Shown: positions 16,383 through 24,983, counted from the stretch's first letter. The stretch is 37,958 bases of DNA from Micromonospora foliorum (GCF_022229015.1 NZ_JAKKFF010000129.1:1-37958), one strand, 5' to 3'. Translations and numbers: made by a program. Notes: generated from the sequence alone by a model not told the origin.

Positions 16383-16409
16383 CGGCCCAGCGCGTAATTC
16401 CCGGCCGCG

Positions 16410-16543
16410 GGAGCGCTCGGCGGTGAGGAGGCGCTCCAGATCGCCAGCATCGTCAAGGTCACGTGTTCGCCAATGCCACCGTGTTCAACCTGGCGTTGGC
16501 GCTCGGCCTGGCGTCCCTGCTGTTCCGCAACTTCTCGGCATGA
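16410..16543 (+). pseudogene. Broken second copy of yeiH (internal deletion)
   Basis: Bases 16410-16462 match yeiH 11915-11967 with one difference in 53. Bases 16463-16543 match yeiH 12278-12358, including the stop, with two differences in 81. The 310 bases between them are missing, which breaks the reading frame. The rest of yeiH is absent. The copy retains about 98 percent identity, so it arose or was converted recently. It sits just after the epimerase gene, so the 4-kb glycan cassette lies between an intact and a broken yeiH. Confidence 0.92.
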
Positions 16544-16581
16544 CCGCGACCGGGGGGCGTGCCGACGATGTGCCGCGCCGT

Positions 16582-16620
16582 GTGGAGAGGGTCCCGATTG
16601 ATGGTCAGGACCCTCTCCAC
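16582..16620. terminator. Bidirectional terminator hairpin
   Basis: A perfect 13-bp inverted repeat (16582-16594 with 16608-16620, 13-base loop) lies between the broken yeiH copy and the stop of the LPXTG gene. It would end transcription from both sides. Confidence 0.75.
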
Positions 16621-16645
16621 GCTGGTTCAGCTCAGCGGGCGCGTG

Positions 16646-17620
16646 TCACGCGTCAATCGACGCGCGGGACCGGCGGGAGATCAGCCGTGCCGTTGTGCCG
16701 GCGATGACCATGACGAGACCGGTGCCGAAGAACCACCAGAGGTTGGCGGCGCTGCCGCCGGTGACGGGCAGGGTTGGGCTGGCCGTGGGGGCCGGCGGGG
16801 GCTGTGTGGGGTCACCTGTCGGGGGCGCCGTTGGCTGGGTCGGTGACGGTGTGGGCTGCGTCGGCGTGGCGGTCGGCGTGGCGGTCGGCGTCGGCGTCGG
16901 CGTGGACTGCAGAGGGCGCTCGCAGCGGGCCTCGGCCAGGATGACGGAGCCGACGGGGATGTCCAGCAGCGGTCCACCCACGATGGTGCCGGTGAGCCTG
17001 ATGGTGGCCTGGACAGCGATGGCCGTGGCGCCATCGGCGGTGGTTGTCTCCACGTTGGTGAGCGTGACGTTCAAGCTGGCGCCGGTCAGTCCGGCGACCG
17101 TGACGGCGGCGCTGGCGGTGACGCCGGGGGTGTTCGGCAGTAGCTCGACCGGCTCGCCGAACAGTTCCAACCCCACGAAGGTGGTGTCCGCGGTTTGGGC
17201 GCCGACCTGGGGGCAGGCCACCGCCGCCGTGATCACGTCGGCGTCGATCACCGACGTGCCGAGGACGCCGAGCGCGAGGTCGGCGATTTCGGCATTGGCG
17301 GAGGACGCGGTGTCGCCACGAGTGGCGCTGACCTCCACCACGGTGCCGGAGGCGGTGACCCCCAGAGCGCCGGGGATGGTGATCGCCAGAGCGGTGTCGC
17401 TGTCCGTACCACTGCCCGCCGGGGCCGTCGCGGTGCCAATGACGACATCGGCGGTAATCACCGGAAGGCCGAGCACTGACGCGGACAGGTCCACCACAAC
17501 TCCCCGGGCGCTGGCGTCACCGGGTGCCGCAGAAGCCGGAGCTCCTCCGGATAGGACCACCACTCCCACGGCCGCCACCGCGATGGCACCAGTAGCTGAA
17601 AGTCGCTGGGAAAATCTCAC
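16646..17620 (-). CDS. LPXTG-anchored cell-wall surface protein
   Basis: A 324-residue precursor from GTG 17620, with GAGG eight bases upstream. It has a signal peptide (RLSATGAIAVAAVGVVVLSGG, ending ASAAP), then about 190 residues of Val/Ala/Thr-rich beta-type sequence with repeated phrases (LGLPVITADVVIG, LGVLGTSVIDADVITA). Next comes a Thr-Pro spacer (residues 235-280, encoded by a run of GGCGTC/GGCGTG units) and then LPVTGG at residues 284-289. A membrane helix (LWWFFGTGLVMVIAGTTA) and a basic tail RLISRRSR follow. This is a classical sortase substrate attached to peptidoglycan. The globular part resembles actinobacterial choice-of-anchor proteins of unknown role. It is divergent from the exported GH99-like hydrolase. 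Confidence 0.88.
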   Translation of the reverse strand: MRFSQRLSATGAIAVAAVGVVVLSGGAPASAAPGDASARGVVVDLSASVLGLPVITADVVIGTATAPAGSGTDSDTALAITIPGALGVTASGTVVEVSATRGDTASSANAEIADLALGVLGTSVIDADVITAAVACPQVGAQTADTTFVGLELFGEPVELLPNTPGVTASAAVTVAGLTGASLNVTLTNVETTTADGATAIAVQATIRLTGTIVGGPLLDIPVGSVILAEARCERPLQSTPTPTPTATPTATPTQPTPSPTQPTAPPTGDPTQPPPAPTASPTLPVTGGSAANLWWFFGTGLVMVIAGTTARLISRRSRASIDA

Positions 17621-17704
17621 GTTTTCGCCTCTGATCAGTAAGCCGTTCCCGACCGTCGAGAAGGCAATGCTGAGAGTATGTCCGTTAAGGGGCGAATCGG
17701 GTAT

Positions 17705-17716
17705 TTTCGGCCGAAA
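17705..17716. promoter_or_regulatory. Perfect palindrome in the divergent LPXTG / GH99-like promoter
   Basis: TTTCGGCCGAAA lies in the 247-bp region between the two divergent starts. It is AT-flanked and perfectly symmetrical, so it is a candidate operator. A TTGACA-like -35 occurs at 17768-17773 reading toward the hydrolase. No regulator is assigned. Confidence 0.35.
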
Positions 17717-17867
17717 TGGACGAGCGTGAGAGAGGCTTGCAATTCTCGGGTCCACCTCCTTCGATGTGTTGACAGGAAATTCCATCGATCAGTCTGACTC
17801 TTGCGGGCCGGGGATGACTGCTGCCACGATGGCCGTCAATGCCTTCCGTCCCGAAGGAGTGGTCCTC

Positions 17868-20255
17868 ATGGCGGTCTCCCGCCGCAGGTTCGTCACATCG
17901 GTGCTGGCCGGGTCCGCCCTCGCCACCGCCTCCACCACCGAACTGCTCACCAGCATGTCCAGCCCCGCGCAGGCCGCCAGTCCCCCCGGGGACGTGGTCG
18001 GCAAGGTGACGGTCGGCTACCAGGGCTGGTTCAGCGCACCCGGCGACGGGGCGCCGATCGGCGGATGGTGGCACTGGAGCCGCGACCGGTTCCAGCCGCC
18101 GTCACCCGCCAACACCACAATCGTGTCCTGGCCGGACATGCGCGAGTACACCCGCACCTATCCCACCGCGTACCCCAACCTGGGCAACGGCCAGCCGGCC
18201 ACCCTCTTCTCCTCGTACGACCAGCAGACGGTGGACACCCACTTCCGCTGGATGCAGGAGAACGGCTGCGACACCGCCGCGCTGCAACGGTTCAACCCGA
18301 TGGGCGACGAGGGCCCGACCCGCGACGCGATGACACAAAAGGTGCGCTCCGCCGCCGAACGGTACAACCGCAAGTTCTACATCATGTACGACGTCACCGA
18401 CTGGCTGACGTTCCAGTCGGAGATCAAGACCGACTGGACGACGAAGATGGCGGCGCACACCGCGTCCTCCGCGTACGCCCGGCAGAACGGCAAACCGGTC
18501 GTCTGCATCTGGGGCTTCGGCTTCAGCGAGCCCAGCCGACCCTTCACCCCGGGCCCCTGCCTGGAGGTCATCAACTGGTTCAAGGCCCAGGGCTGCTACG
18601 TCATCGGCGGCGTGCCCACCTGGTGGCGGCAGGGCATCGAGGACTCCCGCCCCGGCTTCCTCGACGTCTACCACGCGTTCCACGCGATCTCGCCGTGGAT
18701 GGTCTACCGGGCCAGGACCGTGGAGGAGCTGGACTCGTACTACAACAACGTCAACGTCGGTGACATGGCCGACTGCGCGGCGCGCGGCATCGACTACCTG
18801 CCCTGCGTGATGCCCGGCGACCTCGCCGGGGGGCACCGCAAGCACGGCGACTTCTACTGGCGGCACATCTACAACATGGTCCGGCTCGGCTCCCAGGGCC
18901 TGTACGTGTCCATGTTCGACGAGTACAACGAGGGCAACCAGATCGCCAAGACGTCCGAGACCCAGGCCACCACCCCGGCCGGGGCGAACATCCGGGCCCT
19001 GGACGAGGACGGCGTGGCCTGCTCCTCCGACTACTACCTGCGGATCACCGCCGACGGCGGCCGGATGCTCAAGGGCCAACTCGCGCTCACCGCCGTCCGC
19101 CCCACCCCGCCGATGGTCGGCACCCCACCACCGGCCACCGGGAACCTGGCCGCCGGCCGACCCACCTCGGCGAGCAGCCAGGGCGGCGGGTTCCCGGCGT
19201 CGAACGCGGTGGACTCGAACGCCGGCAGCTACTGGGAGAGCGGCGGCGGCTCCTTCCCGCACTGGTGGCAGGTCGACCTCGGCGCCAGCCACCAGGTCAA
19301 CAAGCTCGTGGTGCGGCTGCCCGCCGGCTGGGGAGCGCGCACCCAGACCATCACCGTGCAGGGCAGCGTCGACGGCAACTCCTTCGCCACCATCGCCGCG
19401 GCCTCCGCGTTCACCTTCGACCCGGCCACCGGCAACACCGTCACCCGCACGCTGACGACCACCACGGCCCGCTACGTCCGCCTCAGCATCGCCGGCAACA
19501 CCGGCTGGCCGGCGGGCCAGCTCGCCCAGGTCGAGGTGTACGCCGGGAGCACCGTCCCGGACAACCCGCCGACCACGCCGAGCGGCCTCACCGTGACCGG
19601 CAAGACCTCGACGAGCGTATCCCTGGCGTGGACGGCCTCCACCGACGACACCGGGGTGACCGGCTACCAGGTACGCCAGGGCGGCACGGTGGTCGCCACC
19701 GTCACGGGCACCACGGCGACCGTGAGCGGGCTCAGCCCGTCCACCGCGTACACCTTCACCGTCACCGCCCGCGACGCCGCCGGCAACACCTCGGCCGCGT
19801 CCACCGCGGTCACCGTCACCACGGACGCCGCGGCCAACGCGGACCTCGCCCGGGGCCGATCCACCACGGCGAGCAGTCAGGTCCAGAGCTACGCGTCGGG
19901 CAACGTGGTGGACGGTGACGCGAACAGCTACTGGGAGAGCGCCAACAACGCGTTCCCGCAGTGGGTGCAGGTCGACCTGGGGGCAACCCGCACGGTCGGG
20001 CGGGTGGTGCTGAAGCTGCCGCCGTCGTCGGCGTGGGGCAGTCGGACGCAGACACTGTCCGTGCAGGGCAGCACCGACGGGGGGAGCTTCGGCACGCTCG
20101 TTGGATCGGCGGGGCGGACCTTCGACCCAGCCAGCGGTAACCAGGTGACGCTGACCTTCACCGCCGCGCAGACGCGCTACGTGCGGATCTCCGTCACCGG
20201 CAACACGGGATGGCCGGCCGGACAACTGTCGACACTGGAGGTCTACGCCAGCTGA
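17868..20255 (+). CDS. Tat-exported GH99/GH71-like glycoside hydrolase with two F5/8C (CBM32-like) domains and FN3
   Basis: A 795-residue secreted protein. The N-terminus carries a twin-arginine signal (SRRRFVTSVLAGS), which also fixes the start at ATG 17868 behind AAGGAG at 17854-17859. Residues 45-410 form a TIM-barrel-type module with VGYQGWFSAPGDG, DTHFRWMQENGCDTAALQRF, KFYIMYDVTDW, VVCIWGFGF, VIGGVPTWWR and YVSMFDEYNEGNQ. These match GH99/GH71-like proteins, a group that includes endo-alpha-mannanases. Two discoidin (F5/8C, CBM32-like) domains (about 424-561 and 656-795) flank a fibronectin type III domain (566-652). The two discoidin domains share phrases such as NTGWPAGQL. The protein should bind and cut an alpha-linked glycan outside the cell, but substrate and catalytic acids are not certain. 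A terminator follows. Confidence 0.85.
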   Translation: MAVSRRRFVTSVLAGSALATASTTELLTSMSSPAQAASPPGDVVGKVTVGYQGWFSAPGDGAPIGGWWHWSRDRFQPPSPANTTIVSWPDMREYTRTYPTAYPNLGNGQPATLFSSYDQQTVDTHFRWMQENGCDTAALQRFNPMGDEGPTRDAMTQKVRSAAERYNRKFYIMYDVTDWLTFQSEIKTDWTTKMAAHTASSAYARQNGKPVVCIWGFGFSEPSRPFTPGPCLEVINWFKAQGCYVIGGVPTWWRQGIEDSRPGFLDVYHAFHAISPWMVYRARTVEELDSYYNNVNVGDMADCAARGIDYLPCVMPGDLAGGHRKHGDFYWRHIYNMVRLGSQGLYVSMFDEYNEGNQIAKTSETQATTPAGANIRALDEDGVACSSDYYLRITADGGRMLKGQLALTAVRPTPPMVGTPPPATGNLAAGRPTSASSQGGGFPASNAVDSNAGSYWESGGGSFPHWWQVDLGASHQVNKLVVRLPAGWGARTQTITVQGSVDGNSFATIAAASAFTFDPATGNTVTRTLTTTTARYVRLSIAGNTGWPAGQLAQVEVYAGSTVPDNPPTTPSGLTVTGKTSTSVSLAWTASTDDTGVTGYQVRQGGTVVATVTGTTATVSGLSPSTAYTFTVTARDAAGNTSAASTAVTVTTDAAANADLARGRSTTASSQVQSYASGNVVDGDANSYWESANNAFPQWVQVDLGATRTVGRVVLKLPPSSAWGSRTQTLSVQGSTDGGSFGTLVGSAGRTFDPASGNQVTLTFTAAQTRYVRISVTGNTGWPAGQLSTLEVYAS

Positions 20256-20264
20256 CCGGGTGTG

Positions 20265-20297
20265 GGGCGGCCGCCGGACGCCGACGGACGGCCGCCC
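20265..20297 (+). terminator. Terminator hairpin after the GH99-like gene
   Basis: GGGCGGCCG (20265-20273) and CGGCCGCCC (20289-20297) form a 9-bp GC stem starting ten bases after the stop. Base composition drops soon after this point, so it also marks the left edge of the accessory island. Confidence 0.65.
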
Positions 20298-20413
20298 ATC
20301 CCACGAGTGGGCGCAAACCACAACTTGTCAAGGCACATCATCCTGCCCCTGGTCAGTCCGGGCCCACATCGCATGCGCTCCGACCAGAGAACTGGCGTCT
20401 ACCTCACCTAGGC

Positions 20414-20521
20414 ATGAGCACGAGCATCGGCCTCAGGAAGCAGGAGACCCTGCGCTGCCTCAAGCGCTACATCGTCCGTGACGTCTGCAGCGTCCTACGC
20501 GCCGCTTCGCCGCCCTCTTGA
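20414..20521 (+). pseudogene. C-terminal relic of an IS110-like transposase
   Basis: A 35-codon fragment reads RKQETLRCLKRYIVRDV, then CSVLRAA and a stop. The phrase KQEx-hydrophobic-RCLKRYI-x-R is typical of the extreme C-terminus of IS110-family transposases. Nothing upstream in any frame continues the protein, so only the tail remains. It lies at the point where the sequence changes to lower GC and supports a history of transposition at this island edge. The family call is from pattern memory. Confidence 0.55.
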
Positions 20522-20606
20522 CCTCCATAGGAACATCGGATGGCAACGGCGTTGATGGTTGGTCTCATGTCGGTGATACTCGACTCTCCACCATGGAGGC
20601 GCGGTC

Positions 20607-21845
20607 ATGAGTCCCATCGCAAGCCTGCACAGCACTGAAAGAGACTTCTCCGTCGACCTTCCGGTCGCTGATCTAGTTGTGCTACTGCTCATTTTCTCGC
20701 AGGCTTGGGAATCCACCGACCCCTGGCAGAATCAGCGACGCAAGCGAGTGTCACTGGCGCGGTCCACGCTCTTGAAGCGAATGGACCTGCTCGGTTTTGC
20801 AGAGCAGGGGGTCGCGGCGGACTTTCTTGCCAATGGGGGTGAATGGGTTTACGACCTGGACCGTAACGACCTTGGCGACTCGGATGATCTAGACTCGGAT
20901 GAGGGTAGCAAGAAATCCGCCGCTTATCTCCAAAAAATGATCGAGTCAGGCGCAAGCTTCCAATGGCCTGCGTGGTCAAATGAGTCGGCGCGACTGGCCA
21001 GAGAGTTGGCGATCTACTGGGTAGACGAACACGAGTCGTACCCTCGTGAATCGACAGTCATTAGGACAGCGCTGCGCGCGTTTCGGCCCGACGAGAAGGT
21101 TTATGTACGAATATCGCAGCAAGCGCTATTCGATCTGACGCCGGGTGAGGTCGAGTGGCAAGAGGATGAATTCCCGCTCCCGCTGTCGCTTGAACGTTAT
21201 CGCAGCTCGCTGGCGTGGAAGAACACTAAGCCGATTGTCTTAGTTGAAGGATCTTTCGACTGCAAGGTGATCCGGGCGGCATTTGAGGTTCGATGCCCCG
21301 ACTACGCAGACTGCCTCTCCGTGGCAGACTTCTCGCAAGGCGCGGAAGGTGGTGCGGGAGGCTTGCGTCGGACACTGCGGACGCTCGCCCAGTTGGAGAT
21401 ACCCAATACCATTGTGGGCCTGTTCGACAATGACGCGGCAGGTGTGGAGGCGATGGACCTGCTTGACAAGGACAAGTTGCCTCGACATATTGGCTACGCC
21501 GTCTATCCCGAAATGGATTTCGCCCGCTCTTATCCAACAATAGGACCTACTGGGCACGCTCTGGCGGATATCAACGGGCGTGCTCTATCGGTAGAGCACT
21601 TCCTTGGTTTTGATTGCCTCACATGCGAGGGTGCCTTGGCGCCCGTCGAATGGACTGGCTACAACCGCCGAGTGGGCGTATATCAGGGGTCAGTTATTGG
21701 CAAGGCCAGAATTCAGTCGAATTTCGAGAAGAAACTTAAACGAGCGCGGTTGCATGAATCGGATGCGAATGACGATTGGGGTGGCCTCCAGGTCCTTGCG
21801 AACTTCGTCATCCAGCAGATCTGCCAGGTTGCGGGACGAAGGTGA
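20607..21845 (+). CDS. HEPN/Toprim-associated protein, candidate defence or nucleic-acid enzyme
   Basis: A 412-residue protein with GGAGG seven bases before ATG 20607. The C-terminal half contains a Toprim fold. The conserved Glu lies in IVLVEGSFDCKVIRAAFE (about residues 210-227) and the DxD motif in IVGLFDNDAAGVEAMDLL (about 270-287). The intervening SVADFSQGAEGGAGGLRRTLRTL matches the layout of HEPN/Toprim-associated domain proteins. The N-terminal 130 residues are helical (RSTLLKRMDLLGF), but I cannot find a clear RX4-6H catalytic HEPN motif. Proteins of this group are found in bacterial defence islands and are suspected nucleases. Direct function is unproven. Base composition is lower in GC than the flanks, and codon use includes TTA, AGA and ATA, which points to recent acquisition. 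Confidence 0.65.
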   Translation: MSPIASLHSTERDFSVDLPVADLVVLLLIFSQAWESTDPWQNQRRKRVSLARSTLLKRMDLLGFAEQGVAADFLANGGEWVYDLDRNDLGDSDDLDSDEGSKKSAAYLQKMIESGASFQWPAWSNESARLARELAIYWVDEHESYPRESTVIRTALRAFRPDEKVYVRISQQALFDLTPGEVEWQEDEFPLPLSLERYRSSLAWKNTKPIVLVEGSFDCKVIRAAFEVRCPDYADCLSVADFSQGAEGGAGGLRRTLRTLAQLEIPNTIVGLFDNDAAGVEAMDLLDKDKLPRHIGYAVYPEMDFARSYPTIGPTGHALADINGRALSVEHFLGFDCLTCEGALAPVEWTGYNRRVGVYQGSVIGKARIQSNFEKKLKRARLHESDANDDWGGLQVLANFVIQQICQVAGRR

Positions 21846-21855
21846 GGTAGCCGAT

Positions 21856-21875
21856 TTCTCGCCGGGTGGCGAGAA
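21856..21875. terminator. Terminator between convergent island genes
   Basis: TTCTCGCC (21856-21863) and GGCGAGAA (21868-21875) form an 8-bp stem with a GGGT loop, starting 11 bases after the HEPN/Toprim stop and just before the converging membrane-protein stop. Confidence 0.6.
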
Positions 21876-21891
21876 GGGTTCGTCTGCTCGG

Positions 21892-22590
21892 TTAAATGCC
21901 GCATAGATCCATAATCTTACGGTTCAGTTCATACCAGGTGTCCGACGATTCTTCGTATTGGCGGGTTATCAAATAAGTTTGAGTTACCAAGAAGCCTGTA
22001 ACCACGGCTAGCGCCAGAAAGGCAATGTAGGTTCTCCGGAACTCACGCTTCCAGAAGGCTGCCATGCTCGGCACTTCTGCCGCAAACACCTTCGTGTCCG
22101 CGAGATGGTCAGAGGTCTTGAGGTCATTCGGCATTCCTTCTGTAATGACGTCAAAGCTCAGCCGCCAGCCCCGCTTGAGAAGTGCCGGCCGAAGCAAAAC
22201 TTTCGAACCTTTGGCCGAAAATACTTCCGGAGTGACTGCTTGGACAGAAGCGAGAGCCGCCGTCGACCCGAAATTCAACTCCAAAGGCTTGCCTTGGTCG
22301 AAATCGCTGGATTTGATGTCGTGGCGTCCAGCGATCAGTATCTCGACATGAGTTAGGTGCGGAGCGGTCAGGACCTGATTATTTACTTCAACGAGCAGTG
22401 AAACCCGCTCGGTGGAACTTGTGCCGACGAGTGGAGTCGGCTTTACCCACCCGATTCGGATCTCCCGCTTGGCAGGAAACAGTGCCCTCCGACTGTAACT
22501 GATTGCGACGATTGCAACCAGCACGCCCGATCCGGAGAGGATGAGCGTCATTAGGTTGAACGGCTCTCCAGTTAAAACGTTAGACGACAT
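21892..22590 (-). CDS. Two-TM membrane protein of unknown function in the accessory island
   Basis: I do not recognise the family. From ATG 22590 (AAGGG five bases upstream) the product is 232 residues. The N-terminus holds one membrane helix (LMTLILSGSGVLVAIVAISYS, about residues 13-33), followed by a basic patch (RRALFPAKREIRIGW). A central soluble domain of about 130 residues is beta-rich (SLLVEVNNQVL, HVEILIAGRHDI, LSFDVITEGM). A second helix lies near the C-terminus (YIAFLALAVVTGFLVTQTYLI), with an acidic tail after it. Such a layout suits a membrane-bound sensor or effector. The gene converges on the HEPN/Toprim gene and shares its lower GC content. Paired function is possible but not shown. 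Confidence 0.65.
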   Translation of the reverse strand: MSSNVLTGEPFNLMTLILSGSGVLVAIVAISYSRRALFPAKREIRIGWVKPTPLVGTSSTERVSLLVEVNNQVLTAPHLTHVEILIAGRHDIKSSDFDQGKPLELNFGSTAALASVQAVTPEVFSAKGSKVLLRPALLKRGWRLSFDVITEGMPNDLKTSDHLADTKVFAAEVPSMAAFWKREFRRTYIAFLALAVVTGFLVTQTYLITRQYEESSDTWYELNRKIMDLCGI

Positions 22591-23089
22591 GCCAGCCCTT
22601 CGGTCTATTGGCAATTTGGGAAAACTTTAGTGCTCTATTGCCATGCTTAAAGCCCGGTGTTGATCGCGGTCGTAGGCTAGCAGAGCTATCCGACATTGCC
22701 GGATCCAAATAGAAGGCCCAGCGAACAAGATTCGGAAAGTATGCGGAGTGATCAAGCTCGTCTGCGCGTGTTGGGCATTCGTCCCGGCAGGACGGCGGGT
22801 GATGCAGTCAGAGCTACGCCCCTCCCAAATCGTGTGTGGCAGTGGATGCGGTGACCTCCGCGACCGGGATCTGTCCCACCGATGGAATTATCGCCGATCA
22901 AGATTGGGCCGTCTCTAGGCTGTCAAACGCTACCCAACCACGACCGAGGTCAACCAGCGGCATCCTGACAATCGGCCAGTGCAGAGCCCTTTGTCCATGG
23001 CGCTGACCAAAAGGCGATGGACGAGTCGGCCTGTACACCGGGCTATTTACGCAGTCTGCGAACGAGTCGCTGCTTCGTGTTCTCACCCA
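22591..23089. other. Gene-free stretch at the right edge of the accessory island
   Basis: About 500 bases between the membrane-protein start and the NUDIX gene hold no ORF with a believable ribosome site and protein-like composition. The base composition is intermediate. I see no tRNA, no clear inverted terminal repeats and no transposase remnant. It may be decayed mobile DNA, but nothing in it can be named. Confidence 0.5.
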
Positions 23090-23584
23090 TCAACGGAGGA
23101 CAGTGGGGACGACCGAGCCGCCAGCAAGATAAAGCGGAGCGTGTAGGTAACGAGCGTTCATCGCCGCACGAACTCTTGTAGCGACGTTGTCGGGAAGATG
23201 CTGCTCGGCCTCCCGAAGGGAGAAGAAGACGGCGTCCTCCAACTCCTGTCCGGGCAGGACGAGGCCATCGAGGTTGGCGAGGGACCCGCAGTCGAACGTG
23301 AAGCTGACAATCGCACGTGGCCGCTGCCCGGCGGGCGGTGCCCAGTCCACCACGAGCAGGTCACCCACCACCACGGAGATCCCCAACTCCTCTCGGATCT
23401 CACGGGCGCAGGCGTCATGTGGGTATTCGCCCTCGTCGACATAGCCGCCGGGAAAGGCCCAGTGGTCGCGGTACGTGGGTTTGACGAGCAGCACGTTGCC
23501 GGCCGGGTCGGTGATGAAGGCCGCGGCGGCGGCGTAGAAGGAAGCCAGGTTGGCGTACCACGTGGTGGGGTCCGTCCAGGTCAC
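23090..23584 (-). CDS. NUDIX hydrolase
   Basis: A 164-residue protein with a complete Nudix box: GYVDEGEYPHDACA followed by REIREELGI, fitting GX5EX7REUXEEXGU with all metal-binding Glu present. The fold covers FITDPAGNVLLVKPTY through to the end. It would hydrolyse a nucleoside diphosphate linked to another group, and the substrate cannot be told. GTG 23584 (VTWTDPTTWYANLASFY) is used because the residues just upstream do not look conserved. The ribosome site is weak, and an in-frame extension reaches 23734. It lies 40 bp downstream of a regulator gene on the same strand. Many actinobacterial genomes pair such HTH/TPR-type regulators with NUDIX genes, so joint expression is likely. Confidence 0.88.
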   Translation of the reverse strand: MTWTDPTTWYANLASFYAAAAAFITDPAGNVLLVKPTYRDHWAFPGGYVDEGEYPHDACAREIREELGISVVVGDLLVVDWAPPAGQRPRAIVSFTFDCGSLANLDGLVLPGQELEDAVFFSLREAEQHLPDNVATRVRAAMNARYLHAPLYLAGGSVVPTVLR

Positions 23585-23624
23585 CTCGGTGACGCTAGCG
23601 GACGGGTCCAGGTGGGCTCTCGCG

Positions 23625-24983
23625 CTACGCGGTTGTCGGCATGGTCGCGAGGCTGTGCAGAACCTCGCTGACCTGCGGCGACGCCTGCTGAGGGCTGAGC
23701 GTTGCCGCCAGTTCGCGGACGCGCTGTTGGACACGCGCCGAATGGATGCCCGAAGTGTGCTGCGCCAATTTCTGACCCCAGTTGCAGGCGGCGTCGGTGT
23801 CCCCGGCGCGGGCGTGAGTCACGGCGACGAGAGCGGTGTGCAGGGCACGCGTTCGGGTGTTCTCGCTGGCGAGGGTGAGAGCGTCGGTCGCGTGGTCAAG
23901 GGCCTGCGAATACAGCTGGAGGTCGCCGAGGCACCTTAACGCGGCTCCGGCGAGGTGGGCAGGGCTGAAGTAGGTGACCCAGAGCGGGCCGGGGACTACG
24001 CCTGCGCGGTCGAGAGCACGCTCGGCTCTGGCGAGCGCGAGCTGGCAGCCACGTCGCTCGCCTGACTGCCCGTACGCGGTGGCGGCGGTCGCGTGCAGCC
24101 GAGCGAGCACGGCGGCCGGCGCACGCCCTGCCCCGTCGATGGCCGCTTCGGCGAGCCGCGCCGCGTCCCGGGAGTGGCACAGGTGCACGGCCTGGGTAGC
24201 GAGGTTGGCCAGCAGGTGAGCGCCGTAGAGGCGGTCATCGGCGGCCTTGGCGAGTCGCAAGGCGACGGTCACGTGTTGTTGGGCGGCGGCATGGTCGCCC
24301 GCGTCGTACGACATGAAGGCGAGTTGTCCGCACAATGTCGCGGCTGCGCGCATGAGGTGACGCCCAACGGCTTCGGTGTAGGTGCCGTGCAGCATGGGTG
24401 CGACCTGGCGTACGAGGAAGTCGGCCATGAGGGAACGGGTGCGCGGAGAGCCGCTGCCGTGGCGTCGGTCGAGGTCGGTGAAGTGGTCCGCCAGCGCGTA
24501 CAGCGACTGAACGTCGGTGGAGGTGACTTGCTGTCGGCCGCTCCTGCTGACGGTCACGTCGCTCGGGTCATACCGCCAACCGAGTGCCGCCTGTAGGGCT
24601 TTGCCGCTGTCGAAAGGCCCGCTGACCTGTGAGCTGAGGTGCTTGGCGAGCCTCGTCCAGATCTGCTCGGCGGTATCGATCGCGCCGTCAACGGACGCGG
24701 GATAGACGCAGGTTCCGATGTTGTCGGCCGTACCGAAGCCCAGCTCGGTGACGGCGACGGAGCGACCGAGCTTGCGGGTAAGGGTCTCGGCCATGGCGGC
24801 CTGGATGTGCTCGCCTGGCCGGCGACCGCGTAACCACCAGTAGACGCTGGCGGCATCGTATCGCCAGGTGCCCTGGTCACGGCCCGCGTGATTGAGCTGG
24901 CGAGCGAAGGCGGCGTGGGCGTTGCCGTAGCCAGCGGCAAGCAGCAGCCCTTCGAATGCTGCGTTCGTCACCGGTCGCGCCAT
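23625..24983 (-). CDS. Streptomyces-type HTH/TPR-like regulatory protein
   Basis: A 452-residue cytoplasmic protein. Residues 1-85 look like a divergent helix-turn-helix region (FEGLLLAAGYGNAHAAFARQLN, SVYWWLRGRRPGEHI, with an LTRKLGR helix). The rest is a long Ala/Leu helical array with TPR-like spacing (LMRAAATLCGQLAFMSYDAGDH, AHLLANLATQAVHLC, LHATAATAYGQSGERRG). The overall shape and length match a large actinobacterial family of regulators, some of which affect development or antibiotic production. Ligand and targets are unknown. It is transcribed divergently from another HTH gene (25358) across about 370 bp, and co-directionally with the NUDIX hydrolase. Confidence 0.75.
   Translation of the reverse strand: MARPVTNAAFEGLLLAAGYGNAHAAFARQLNHAGRDQGTWRYDAASVYWWLRGRRPGEHIQAAMAETLTRKLGRSVAVTELGFGTADNIGTCVYPASVDGAIDTAEQIWTRLAKHLSSQVSGPFDSGKALQAALGWRYDPSDVTVSRSGRQQVTSTDVQSLYALADHFTDLDRRHGSGSPRTRSLMADFLVRQVAPMLHGTYTEAVGRHLMRAAATLCGQLAFMSYDAGDHAAAQQHVTVALRLAKAADDRLYGAHLLANLATQAVHLCHSRDAARLAEAAIDGAGRAPAAVLARLHATAATAYGQSGERRGCQLALARAERALDRAGVVPGPLWVTYFSPAHLAGAALRCLGDLQLYSQALDHATDALTLASENTRTRALHTALVAVTHARAGDTDAACNWGQKLAQHTSGIHSARVQQRVRELAATLSPQQASPQVSEVLHSLATMPTTA

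Noticed and set aside
16850..16925. GGCGTC/GGCGTG tandem repeats suggesting a repeat array or CRISPR
   Set aside because: They encode the Thr-Pro wall spacer of the LPXTG protein. There are no spacers and no cas genes.
18102..20321. A 739-codon minus-strand ORF opposite the GH99-like gene
   Set aside because: It is composed of Arg/Gly/Val/His-rich low-complexity sequence and lies antisense to a well-supported secreted hydrolase.
22898..23086. Short minus-strand ORF in the gap after the accessory island
   Set aside because: It has no ribosome site, an unusual composition and no recognisable motif. The gap is left without a gene.
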